From the NCBI GenBank assembly GCA_020718905.1, contig DYRD01000007.1, positions 1 to 53,054 of the forward strand: a stretch of DNA of 53,054 nt, written 5' to 3'. Below the pieces are notes generated by a model. It was not told where the DNA came from. It worked only from the letters and a program-made list of their open reading frames with translations, and made no database searches. This DNA is from Syntrophus aciditrophicus (GTDB lineage Bacteria > Desulfobacterota > Syntrophia > Syntrophales > UBA8958). Positions 9,092 to 18,268 of this stretch are shown here, one piece after another. Made by a program: the position numbers and the translations under genes. The stretch's first letter is position 1, and every line of letters begins with the position of its first letter.

Positions 9092-10156
9092 TTAAAGCGG
9101 CCCCTTTTTCCCCTTGTGAATGGCAAGGGCGTTCTCGATCAATGTCGAGATCATCATCGACGGCAGCATCCCGGCGCTGGCCGCCTGTTCAAAGAAGAAT
9201 GAAGATGGGGCCATGCCCGAGGACGAATTCGGGTCGGTGATGAAAATCCTACCGTCATTCAGATAGAACCCGTCGATACGGCCATAGGATCGAAACCCGA
9301 GCACTTCAAAGGCGCGCGTGGCTTCCGCTTTGATCATCTCCGCCGTTTCCCGGGGGATGTTTTTCGGAGGCGTGAATTTCCGGCAGCGTCCCGGCATATA
9401 CTTATCGTCATAGGTATAAAAGGCGCTCTGGGGATAAATCTCCGTCAGATCCAGGGGCGCGATCTCGCCGTCCCGCTCCAGAACGATGCAGGAAAACTCG
9501 ATGCCTTCGAGAAATTCCTCGATCAGGACCGCCCGGTCCCAGCGCAAGGCCTCCTTGATAACACCATCCAGGTCAACCATATCATCGATCCTGCCCACCC
9601 CGACACTCGATCCCTCCCGCACCGGTTTGACAAAAAAGGGCAAGGCAAAATTATCCCCTAATTTTTTCCGCACCTGTTCCGGGGTACGCAACCATTCATT
9701 TTCATAAACAACCATACCTTTTGGGACATTAATCCCCGCCGCGGCTAATACTTTCTGCTGGATATGCTTGTCCATCCCCAGGGCAGAGGCCAGGACCCCC
9801 GGTCCCGTATAGGGAATCCCGAGAAGTTCGAGGAGCCCCTGGATGCAGCCGTCGTCGCCGTATTTACCATGGAGGGAAATGAAAGCAAAATCAATGCTCT
9901 TTTTCAAAGCCTCATAGGGCATCCTCCGGGCTTCGCTGGCGAGACGTTCCGTAATATCGACGGTCGTATTCTGGGATACGAGTTGCCAGGGGATTTCCCA
10001 GAGACCGCCGTCATCGTCCATAAACAGCGGCACCCCTTCATAGTATTCCGGATCGAGATTATCGTAGACATTCCGACCGCTGTTGAGGGACACCTCCCGC
10101 TCCGATGACATTCCTCCGAGAATAATGCCCACCCGTAATTTATTCATCAATCCCAA
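9092..10156 (-). CDS. ddl: D-alanine--D-alanine ligase
   Basis: 354 residues, ATP-grasp. Visible: VGIILGGMSSEREVSLNSGRN, LHGKYGDDGCIQGLLELLGIPYTGPG, FVKPVREGSSVGVGRI, IEEFLEGIEFSCIVLE and an omega loop FYTYDDKYMPG that keeps the Tyr of classical D-Ala-D-Ala ligases. The metal motif reads TDPNSSSGMAPSS, with Asp where Glu is usual (compare LEPNTLPGMTPS in the neighbour), so catalysis may be altered. Start ATG 10156; ATG 10147 (MNKLRVG) is also possible. It follows the alanine racemase by only 9 nt and is surely cotranscribed with it. Confidence 0.88.
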   Translation of the reverse strand: MGLMNKLRVGIILGGMSSEREVSLNSGRNVYDNLDPEYYEGVPLFMDDDGGLWEIPWQLVSQNTTVDITERLASEARRMPYEALKKSIDFAFISLHGKYGDDGCIQGLLELLGIPYTGPGVLASALGMDKHIQQKVLAAAGINVPKGMVVYENEWLRTPEQVRKKLGDNFALPFFVKPVREGSSVGVGRIDDMVDLDGVIKEALRWDRAVLIEEFLEGIEFSCIVLERDGEIAPLDLTEIYPQSAFYTYDDKYMPGRCRKFTPPKNIPRETAEMIKAEATRAFEVLGFRSYGRIDGFYLNDGRIFITDPNSSSGMAPSSFFFEQAASAGMLPSMMISTLIENALAIHKGKKGPL

Positions 10157-10165
10157 ACTACCCCC

Positions 10166-12124
10166 TTATGCATCCCAGACGAAGGTCACACCACTGTTCG
10201 GAAAGACCCAGGTATGATTCGGCGCCCGGAGACGGATATATTTTCCTTTTTCCCGAATGACTTCCGGATAAGGATGTTTGCCTGCAAAAAAACTCACCTC
10301 CCGGACATGCCGGAAACCAGTTTGTTCATAATTGAAAGAAATATCCAGCCCCCGGGTCGGATAAACGACATAGACGGAAAAGATGTTATTCGTCCGTGAT
10401 TTCTTTGCAAATATTTCAATGGCCACTTCCATCTGGGTATTAAGTTTTTCCCCCAGGGCCTCATGGCGGCACCAGACCTCATAACCCCGGGAGGTCATTT
10501 CGGTGCTGATAATGGGAACGTCCACATCATCGATGCTCACCCTGGCCACACGAAAATCCCGTTCCATGGCCTGATGCTCCCCCCGGCTCATGAGCCAGCG
10601 ATATTCGCACCGGGGATCTTCAAAAAACGCGGCCAGTTGTTCTTCGTCAAAGGCACAGCCGATAACGAAGGCGTTGTTTTTCAAGGTCTTTTTATAAGAA
10701 ACGCGGGTGATCACATTCAGGGCATCCTCACGCCTGGCCCCTGTCTTTTCTTTTCCGGCAGCGAATTCGGCGACGCTAATATCATAACGAAAGTCTTCCC
10801 GCAATTCCAACTGTCGATCCTCTTTCCCGAAGAGGGTCTCGAACATCTCGTAATAGATGGCGTCCCCCAGTTCCTCGCTCCGGGCCCGGGTTTGAAAACA
10901 CTGGCGGATGATACTGTCAATCCGGTCAATGGATCGCTCTTCGTCAGGAATATATATGCGCCGCAGCCGGGGCAGGACGGTGTCGGCCTTTCCTTTATGG
11001 ATGAATATCCTGGGGGCCCGTTTCCCCAGGGCACACAGGATTTCATAGCTGATGCTCCCGACGCGACCGGCAATTTCATTGGCCGATATCGACTCCTGCC
11101 CCTGCCGTCCCATGAGGACGACCTCGTCGCCAACCTGACAATCCATGATCCCGCTTACATCCACCGTGCACATATCCATGGAAACCCGCCCGATGACGGG
11201 TACGCGCTTCCCCCGGATGAGGACTTCTCCCTGATTGGAAAGGATAACCCCGTAGCCGTCACCGTAACCTATGGGTATCGTTGCAATCCTGGTCGGTTTA
11301 TCCGTAATGTAAGTCCGATTGTAACCGATGCTGTATCCCTTCGGGAAATCCTTCAGGAGCACGACCCGCGTCTTGAAAGACATCACCGGCAACAGGTCCG
11401 CTTTATCCCTTGTCTCCGGGGAAGGATAGATTCCGTAAGACATGAGCCCCGGACGCACCATGTCGTGATTGAAATGGGGGTAGTTCAGGATGGCGCCGCT
11501 GTTGGACATATGGCGGATGGGAATACGGATACCCGCCCCCTCCAGTTGCTCAAGGAGGCGACTGAAAAGCTGTGCCTGTCCCTCGTTATACTCGATTATG
11601 GTCTCACTTGAGGAAAGATGGGTAAAAATCCCTTCGATGATAAGGTTAGCAAGAGCAAGGATATCCTTAATGGTCTGAAATGCCTCGTAGTAAGGGGTCC
11701 CCCCTCTTCCCATGCCCGTATCCACCTCGACATGAACCGATATCCGGACATGAGCCTTCTCACAGCGATCCTGAAGGGACCTGGCGAAATGCAGATCCGA
11801 AACGGAAGGGATAAGATTGTATTTGATGATATCGCCGATTTCCCCTTCCGGCGAGGGGCTGAGGATCACAATGGGGGAAATGACACCGCTGACCCGGAGT
11901 TGGACACCCTCATCGGCGTTGGCCACACCAAGATAGGCGGTGCCGTTTTTCAGGGCCACTTCGGCAATTTCGATGGCCCCGTGACCGTAGGCATCCGCCT
12001 TGACCACCTGGAGGATCTTCACGCCCGGTCGGACCAGACGCTTCATCTCCTTCCAGTTCCTCGCAAAATGATCCAGGTCAACCTCGACCCAACTACGGTA
12101 TTTATTAACTTCCTGATAAGGCAT
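10166..12124 (-). CDS. alr: Alanine racemase with a 270-residue C-terminal extension
   Basis: 652 residues, where ordinary alanine racemases have about 370. Residues 1 to about 375 are a complete fold-type III PLP racemase: RSWVEVDLDHFARNWKEM, the PLP-lysine motif VVKADAYGHG, HVEVDTGMGR, SNSGAILNYP, PIGYGDGYG and GRVSMDMCTVDVS. From about residue 385 follows an unfamiliar domain (RIDSIIRQCFQTRARSEELG to PNSGVTFVWDA) that is beta-rich by eye, lacks a membrane span, and shows no motif I recognise. The fusion is in one open frame with no stop or low-complexity linker, so it looks real. The product supplies D-alanine to the two ligases downstream. The extension might regulate activity or localise the enzyme, which is speculation. 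Confidence 0.88.
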   Translation of the reverse strand: MPYQEVNKYRSWVEVDLDHFARNWKEMKRLVRPGVKILQVVKADAYGHGAIEIAEVALKNGTAYLGVANADEGVQLRVSGVISPIVILSPSPEGEIGDIIKYNLIPSVSDLHFARSLQDRCEKAHVRISVHVEVDTGMGRGGTPYYEAFQTIKDILALANLIIEGIFTHLSSSETIIEYNEGQAQLFSRLLEQLEGAGIRIPIRHMSNSGAILNYPHFNHDMVRPGLMSYGIYPSPETRDKADLLPVMSFKTRVVLLKDFPKGYSIGYNRTYITDKPTRIATIPIGYGDGYGVILSNQGEVLIRGKRVPVIGRVSMDMCTVDVSGIMDCQVGDEVVLMGRQGQESISANEIAGRVGSISYEILCALGKRAPRIFIHKGKADTVLPRLRRIYIPDEERSIDRIDSIIRQCFQTRARSEELGDAIYYEMFETLFGKEDRQLELREDFRYDISVAEFAAGKEKTGARREDALNVITRVSYKKTLKNNAFVIGCAFDEEQLAAFFEDPRCEYRWLMSRGEHQAMERDFRVARVSIDDVDVPIISTEMTSRGYEVWCRHEALGEKLNTQMEVAIEIFAKKSRTNNIFSVYVVYPTRGLDISFNYEQTGFRHVREVSFFAGKHPYPEVIREKGKYIRLRAPNHTWVFPNSGVTFVWDA

Positions 12125-12185
12125 TTATGCTTTTCCTTATTATCTTGATAAACTCATAAAAAACTTGAAAAACTGGCCATAATCG

Positions 12186-12311
12186 ACGGCTCCGTAAAAA
12201 GATCCGCAGGCAAGGCGCGCAAATCGCGAGGACTGCGGCGTACTTGGCGTACGCCGCAGGGACGAGTTATGCACAGCGCAACGCAAGATCCGGGTCTTTT
12301 TACGAAGCCGT
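12186..12311. mobile_element. MITE-like palindromic element
   Basis: 126 bp bounded by imperfect terminal inverted repeats ACGGCTCCGTAAAAAGATCC and GGGTCTTTTTACGAAGCCGT. An inner perfect palindrome CTGCGGCGTAC (12233-12243) / GTACGCCGCAG (12249-12259) has a 5-nt loop. No coding capacity. Its right edge supplies the first base of the stop codon of the downstream-oriented cyclase frame (12311-12313). Known: small elements of this build are scattered in many bacterial genomes and moved by transposases elsewhere. Confidence 0.65.
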
Positions 12312-14301
12312 TATTTTTTGGTCATGGTGAACACGCCATCCCACTCCCCTTCCGGAGGATGTTCCTGCAAGTCATGGCAGCGCTGGATGTAAAGATTTGC
12401 CGGAGGATCGTCGGGACGGAGCTCCAGGATGCTTCTAAAGGCCGCGATACCTTCATCCCACCGGGCCTGCTTGTACCTTTCCAGACCTTCATGAAAGCGC
12501 CTGACATATTCTTCGTGTTCCGCCGCGTCCTTCTGCTCGCAGATCAGTTCATAGATCTTGACGGGAGGGAGTCTACCTCCCGGCAGAACATCTCTTCCTT
12601 GACGACCTCATAGGTATATTCGCTGATGATGATATGTGTCCCGTACTCCTTGTTGATCCCCTCGAGGCGGGAGCTGAGATTGACATTGTCGCCCATGACG
12701 GTATAATCGAAGCGCATATTCGAACCCATATTGCCGACTACCATATCGCCGCTGTTGATCCCGACGCCGATATCCACGTAAGGCCTTCCCTCCCGGGACC
12801 ATCGCTCCTGAAGCACTTTCAGTTCCGCCATCATCTCCAGGGCGGTCCGGCAGCCGTGCAGGGCGTGGTCCGGCTGTTCCAGGGGGGCGCCGAAGACGGC
12901 CATAATGGCATCGCCGATGTACTTGTCGAGAAGTCCCTCATATTTGAAGACGATATCCGTCATGACCGTCAGGTATTCGTTCAGAAGGCTTACAAGTTCC
13001 TCGGGGGTCAACTTTTCCGAGATCGTCGTGAAACCCGGAATATCGGAAAACATGACGGTCAGATCTTTTTTATCGCCTCCCAACTTCAATTTGCTCGGGT
13101 CCTTGAGGATCTCAGTGATGACCGACGCCGTAAGATAATACTGAAAGGCCCCGCGAATCTTCTTCTTCTCCCGCTCCTCCGTAAAGTAGCGGTACACGGT
13201 GATGACCAAATATATCGTCATCATGGTCAACACGGGATAAATCATATTGATCCACGTATTGAATTTGGCAAAAACGATGGTGTTGCCCACAACGAAACCG
13301 CCGACCAGGACGATCTTGCCCTTGAAGATATCGGGGGAAAGACGGCCGTTCAGAATGTCCGTGATGGAGTAATGGGGGAAGGTCTTGGCCGGACCCAGGT
13401 AATTGATCAGCAAGCGGCCGCTTTCATCGGTAGGAATACGCAGCTCGCCGAGGATGATACCCTCTACACCGAAATCGGCAAGGTCGAGAGCGATCATGGG
13501 ATAGTCGAGGTACTGCATGAGCATGGCTATGGAAAGGGGATAATAATAACTGTCCTGAAATTTGATAACCAGGGGCGACCAGCGGATGACGCCGTCAGGA
13601 TCGGGGAAGACATTGAAATAGCCGCTGTTTTCGGCCGCTTCGGCAATTACCCTGATGCTCGGAACAGGCGCGTAGGCCTGGATGATATTGTATGTTCCCG
13701 CCTGGCCTTTCGTCCGCACCATGGAATACATGGAGCCGCCGATCAGAGCGGAACTTGCCTCTATATGTTCCTCAGTGATAAAACCGACATCCTTTGCCGT
13801 CGTATGGAAGAAATAGCCGAGACTGACATTTTTCGCCTTTTCGATGGACTTGCCAAGGATAGCGTCGTTATCGGCCGCTTTTACCTTACCTTCAAGAAGC
13901 CCCGTAAGACGGTCATCCTGAATGCCTATCTTCTTTGCATCCGCATAGATTTCCGATAGGGTCTGGATACTTGCATTCTGTTTCGCCTCGGCAAAGACAA
14001 TATCAAAGCCCACGGCCTTGGCACCGTAACCCTTCAGGGCATCGACAAGCCGCGCCGTCACCGACCTTGACCATGGCCATCTGCCGAGTTCCGTAAGACT
14101 TTTCTCATCTACGGTGGCAATGACTACTTCCCCTCCCGCCGGCAACTGCCCCCGGGAAACCATCCGCAAATCCAGAGATTTTAATTCCATGAAGCGAAGA
14201 AAAGGCAGGTCCATGAAGAACAGCGCCAGAGCGATGATTACCAGGAAAATGGAAATCCTGAGGGGTGACAGGACCAACAGTTTTTTCATCAGCTCCTTCA
14301 T
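12311..14301 (-). pseudogene. CHASE2-domain class III adenylate/guanylate cyclase with internal deletions
   Basis: Membrane cyclase: start ATG 14301 (AGGAGG 7 nt before), transmembrane helix near residues 13-33, extracytoplasmic CHASE2 sensor, membrane segment, catalytic domain (FSDIPGFT, DKYIGDAIMAVFG, GDNVNLSSRLEG), and a TPR-like tail. Two lesions are visible. (1) KGKIVLVGG runs straight into FVVGNTIVFAKFNTW: the end of CHASE2 and two of the usual three transmembrane helices, about 80 residues, seem to be missing in frame. (2) After REVDSL the frame stops at 12544, yet another frame resumes as PVKIYELICEQ and continues to 12311, ending GVFTMTKK. A small deletion near 12557-12565 (the VKGK segment) would explain this. 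The tail is similar to that of the next cyclase. Confidence 0.75.
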
Positions 14302-14375
14302 GGTTATCCCTCCTGAACGAAATACTTTCTAATTCTAATGAAAACCCTGTGTATTGTCAAGGCAAATGGCCTTAT

Positions 14376-14407
14376 GTCTTGACAAGTCAAGAGGGTTGGG
14401 ATATGGG
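14376..14407 (+). promoter_or_regulatory. Sigma-70-type promoter of tRNA-Thr
   Basis: TTGACA (14379-14384), 17-bp spacer, TATGGG (14402-14407), 13 bases before the tRNA. The -35 box lies in GTCTTGACAAGTCAA (14376-14390), which also occurs at the hsp20 promoter. Confidence 0.6.
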
Positions 14408-14420
14408 AATCACACTTCAC

Positions 14421-14496
14421 GCCGATGTAGCTCAGCTGGCAGAGCAGCTGATTCGTAATCAGCAGGTCGCCAGTTCGATTCTGGCCATCGGCTCCA
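14421..14496 (+). tRNA. tRNA-Thr (anticodon CGT)
   Basis: 76 nt with encoded CCA. Acceptor GCCGATG/CATCGGC pairs fully. D arm is GCTC/GAGC, the anticodon stem GCTGA/TCAGC encloses loop TTCGTAA (anticodon CGT, reads ACG), and the T arm is GCCAG-TTCGATT-CTGGC. All invariant bases are in place. It is read opposite to the two cyclase genes that flank it. Confidence 0.97.
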
Positions 14497-14502
14497 GCAA
14501 TC

Positions 14503-14540
14503 AAGGGGTTAGAGACTTTCTCTAACCCCTTTTGATTTTT
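14503..14540 (+). terminator. Terminator after tRNA-Thr
   Basis: AAGGGGTTAGAGA (14503-14515) pairs with TCTCTAACCCCTT (14519-14531), followed by a T-rich run. A and T tracts on both sides let it also serve the minus-strand cyclase gene region. Confidence 0.85.
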
Positions 14541-14564
14541 CAGCCAACCAAAAAACAACTATTC

Positions 14565-16825
14565 CTATTTGGAATCCATAATCCAGGCGCCATCCCAGTC
14601 CGCGGCCGGAGGCGTTTCTTTCCAGAAGTTACAGCGGTCGATATACATCCGGCAAATTTCGTCGGCCCGATTGAGCTCCCCCGCTTTGCCAAAGGACTGA
14701 ATCGCCCGGTCCCATTGCTGATTTCTGTATTTCTGGAGCCCCTCCTGAAAATGATTAACCGCTTCCATCAGGTTGGGGAAGCTCTCGGCGCTGTGGTAAT
14801 CGAGGACTTCGTAAACGCCGACGGTTTCCTTCTTACCCTTGACCACCACCCGGTCCACCTCCCTGATCCGGTAGGTTCCCCGCAGGCGCCTGTACGTATT
14901 TTCACTGATGAGGATACTGGCGTGATACTTTTTACATAGGCTCTCCAGTCGCGAGGCGAGATTGACGCCGTCCCCGATCAGGGTATAATCCATCCGTTTC
15001 GGTGAGCCGATATTGCCGGACACTATTGTATCGGTATTGAGCCCCAGCCCCATTTTTACCGGCCGCTTTCCCTGGGCGACCCGTTCCCGGTTCCAGTGAT
15101 TGAGGGCGTTGATCATGGCAATAGCGGCCCGCATGGCGCGGTCTTCGTCATCGTCATGGGCAAGAGGAATGCCGAAGGCGGCCATAATCGCATCGCCGAT
15201 AAATTTGTCGAGCATCCCGCCCTCGCGCTGAATACATTCCACCATGATGGTAAAATACTCATTCAGCAGGGATACCGTTCCCTGGGCTCCCAGTTCTTCC
15301 GTCAGGGTTGTAAACTGGCGGATATCGGGAAAAAGTATCGTGGCCAGGGTGCTTTTTCCACCCAGGATCTCCTCTCCTCCTTCTAGGAGCTGATCGGCAA
15401 GAGCGGGATCCATGTATCTTGACATGGTTGATTTTACCCTTTTTTCTGAGCTGATGTCGTCCATGATGATCATGACGCCCAGCTTTTTTTTGTCCACGCT
15501 CGTCAAGGGAAGAATGGCGATGTTCGCGGAAACCTTGGTCTCTGCGAACTCCAGTTCGGCGTCCATGGTCATTTCCGATTTCCTTGTTTCCTCGACACGG
15601 GTGATCTTCTCTACCAGCCAGACGTTCCTGCCCGTAAAGAAATCACGAACCGCCCGGTCAATGACGTCCTGTGCCTCGATTTGCATGATCCTCAGCCCGG
15701 CGGCGTTGCAGGTAATGATCTGGCCCTCCTCGTCGAGGGTCATGACGCCGTTGGACATGCTCTCGAGCATGCTCTCGCTGTAATTCTTCATGTTCTTGAT
15801 ATCATCGAAGAGTTTGGCGTTCTCGAGGGCGATGGAAACCTGGGCCGTAAAGGCCCGGAGCCGGGATTCGTCGTCCTTTGTAAAAGGCCCCCCCGTTTGT
15901 TGAGAACCTGGGTTACCCCGATGGTTTTTCCCGTCTTGTTTACAACGGGAACGCAGAGGATCGACCTGGTAAAGAAACCTGTTTTCCTGTCAAAAGCGGG
16001 ATTGAAACGCAGATCCGCATAGGCGTGAGGGATATTGATCGTTTCACCGGACTGGAAGACGGCGCCGGCGATGCCCATATGATTGGGCAGGCGGATTACC
16101 ATGGCTCCCAACCCCTCTCCAACCTTGGAAAACAGCTCCTTTCGTTTCTCGTCGTTGAGAAAGAGGGTCGAGCGCTCGGCGTTAAGCATATTGGTCGCCT
16201 CAGACATGACCTTGTTGAGAAGGCTTCCCAGATCGATTTCCGCCGTGACATTGGAAACAAGGTCGAAAAACTCCATCTCCTTGGCCCGGAATTTTGTCAT
16301 TTTGTCAACAATCCCGATGATCTGCAAGGTAATTGCCGCCTGGGTTGTCATCGATTCGAGCATGGTCATGTCTTCTTTGGAAAACCGTCCTTTTATTTTG
16401 TTGAGCATCTGAGCGGTGCCGATGACCTCTCCCTTCATGGTGCGAATGGGCACACAGAGGATACTCTTCGTTGTATAACCGGTTTTCTCGTCCACGGAGC
16501 GGTTGAACCGGTCGTCTCTGTAAGCGTCATGGACGATCAGGCTCTCCCCGGTGGTGAAAACATGACCGGCGATGCCTGTATTGTTAATGATCCGGATCTC
16601 TCGCTGGAAGGTACCTTGGGCAATCCACGAATATAACTCCCCTGTTTCCGCATCGTTCAGGAATATCGTCCCTCGATCCGCACGGATTTCTCTAGTCGTA
16701 ATTTCCACCAGCACCCTGAGCATCTCATCAAGGGTTTCATAGGTCGCCATAGTCTGGGCTACATTGAGGAGCAGTTCCGCCTTATGAAGGCGGACATCCG
16801 CGTCAAGAGACCTATCCTTTTTCAT
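14565..16825 (-). CDS. GAF-GAF-PAS class III nucleotide cyclase, frameshifted in a G7 tract
   Basis: Start ATG 16825 (MKKDRSLDADVRLHK) overlaps the coiled-coil gene and has GGAGG 6 nt upstream. Domains in order: GAF 1 (TREIRADRGTIFLND, CVPIRTMKGEVIGTAQMLNK), GAF 2 (MLNAERSTLFLND, CVPVVNKTGKTIGVTQVLNKR), PAS (MSNGVMTLDEEGQIITCNAAG), catalytic domain (LFPDIRQFTTL, DKFIGDAIMAAFG, GDGVNLASRLES) and a TPR-like tail. The first frame stops at 15788. The second starts no later than 15791, and in the frame it shares reads PFTKDDESRLRAFTAQVSIALENAKLFDDI back to about 15890. A one-base change in the run of seven G (plus-strand C, 15887-15893) rejoins the two. Probably one cytoplasmic sensor-cyclase of about 750 residues; the shift may be a sequence error. 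Confidence 0.8.
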
Positions 16826-17237
16826 AACCCTCCAGTTTCTGACGCAAGGTGCAAATCGCTTCCTGAAGTTGCCGCAGTTCGTCCCGATCAATACGGCGAA
16901 TGGTTGCTACCTCGTCTTCATATTGAATTTTTCTTTTTTCCATTGCGTGTCTCATCGCATCGATCATACCTCGCAATTGCATCACCTCATCATGGCTACC
17001 AGCGATAAGCTTCTGCGTATCTTTTTCATGCTCGATGGACATTTTTTCCATTGCGTGACGAAGAGAGTTTACCGTTTCCTTCAGTTCGCTGATATTAGCG
17101 TGGGCATCCGCTAAGGCCTTCTGAATATCGTTATCACGGGAAATCCTTTCTTTCTCGAGTTCTTCCCTGAGGGCGGCGATCGTTTCCTTGAGAAAACGGT
17201 TCTCTAACCGGGTATGGTATAGTTCATCCGCTGTCAT
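16812..17237 (-). CDS. Coiled-coil protein
   Basis: 141 residues, strongly charged and heptad-rich from about residue 10 to the end, with an internal duplication: SLRHAMEKMSIEHEKD and AMRHAMEKRKIQYEDE about 33 residues apart. No signal peptide or membrane span. Start ATG 17237 overlaps the galE stop by 4 nt, and its 3' end overlaps the start of the GAF cyclase by 14 nt, so galE, this gene and the cyclase form one unit. Function unknown; an oligomerising or scaffolding partner of the cyclase is a guess from position. Confidence 0.75.
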   Translation of the reverse strand: MTADELYHTRLENRFLKETIAALREELEKERISRDNDIQKALADAHANISELKETVNSLRHAMEKMSIEHEKDTQKLIAGSHDEVMQLRGMIDAMRHAMEKRKIQYEDEVATIRRIDRDELRQLQEAICTLRQKLEGYEKG

Positions 17238-18268
17238 AAAGGGTCCCCCGAATTTTTGTCAGGATAACCGTCGGGATTGCGGGATTGCCAGCGCCAGGCG
17301 TCGGCGCACATGGCATCAAGCTCCCGGGTGGCTATCCAGTCCATATTGGTCCTCGCAAGGCTGTAATCGGCATAGCAGGCAGCGATATCGCCGGGACGGC
17401 GGTCGACAATATCATAAGGAGTGGACCGTCCGGATGCTTTTTCGAAGGCTTTTATCATCTCCAGAACGCTGTATCCCCTGCCCGTGCCAAGATTATAGGT
17501 AGCGAAGGCCGTATCGTGAATCTTTTCCAGGGCCTTCAAATGGCCCCACGCAAGATCCACGACATGTATGTAGTCCCGGACGCCCGTCCAGTCCGGCGTA
17601 TTGTAATCGTTCCCGAAGACCCTGAGCCGGGGAAGCTTACCGACGGCAACCTGGCTGATGTAGGGAATGAGGTTCGTGGGGATGCCGGCGGGATCTTCGC
17701 CCATAAGGCCGCTTTCATGGCCCCCTACGGGATTGAAATAGCGCAGGAGCATGATCTGCCAAGCGGGATCGGAATTGCGGAGATCTTGCAAGATCGCTTC
17801 GATCATCAGCTTGGTGCGGCCATAGGGATTGGCAGGGGCAAGAGGGAACTCCTCTCGGATGGGGACCATAGCGGGATCGCCGTAAACGGCTACGGAAGAA
17901 CTGAAGACGATGCGCTTGGGGCCGCAGGCGGCCATCACCTCGCAGAGGGCGACGGTCGAGCCGATGTTGTTGTCATAATAATGCAGGGGCAGGGCCACGG
18001 ATTCGCCCATAGCCTTGAGACCGGCAAAATGGATTACGGCATCACAGGGATGGGCGGTAAAAATTGCCTTCAGGGCGGTACGGTCCCGGCAGTCGGCATG
18101 GTAAAAAACGGGCCGACTGCCCGTAATGGTTTCTATGCGGTCGAGGACACTGATCTTGCTGTTGCAAAGGTTATCCGCGATAATGACATCATAGCCTGCC
18201 TGAAGAAGCTCCACACAGGTGTGGCTGCCTATATAGCCGGCACCGCCGGTGACGAAGATTGTTTTCAT
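17234..18268 (-). CDS. galE: UDP-glucose 4-epimerase
   Basis: 344-residue short-chain dehydrogenase/reductase that interconverts UDP-glucose and UDP-galactose, feeding lipopolysaccharide and exopolysaccharide synthesis. Features: NAD-binding TGGAGYIGSHTCVELL at the N-terminus, HFAGLKAMGESVALPLHYYDNN, the catalytic YGRTKLMIE (Tyr and Lys, YxxxK) near residue 150, LRYFNPVGGHESGLMGEDP and VRDYIHVVDLAWGH. Full family length. First gene of the galE-coiled coil-cyclase unit. The 300-bp gap to hsp20 upstream should hold its promoter. Confidence 0.95.
   Translation of the reverse strand: MKTIFVTGGAGYIGSHTCVELLQAGYDVIIADNLCNSKISVLDRIETITGSRPVFYHADCRDRTALKAIFTAHPCDAVIHFAGLKAMGESVALPLHYYDNNIGSTVALCEVMAACGPKRIVFSSSVAVYGDPAMVPIREEFPLAPANPYGRTKLMIEAILQDLRNSDPAWQIMLLRYFNPVGGHESGLMGEDPAGIPTNLIPYISQVAVGKLPRLRVFGNDYNTPDWTGVRDYIHVVDLAWGHLKALEKIHDTAFATYNLGTGRGYSVLEMIKAFEKASGRSTPYDIVDRRPGDIAACYADYSLARTNMDWIATRELDAMCADAWRWQSRNPDGYPDKNSGDPL

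Noticed and set aside
10463-11611. 382-codon plus-strand frame
   Set aside because: Antisense shadow of the alanine racemase, which has strong motifs over the same DNA.
12634-13959. Long plus-strand open frame of 441 codons
   Set aside because: Shadow of the CHASE2 cyclase; its composition is that of a reverse-complement frame and it has no motif.
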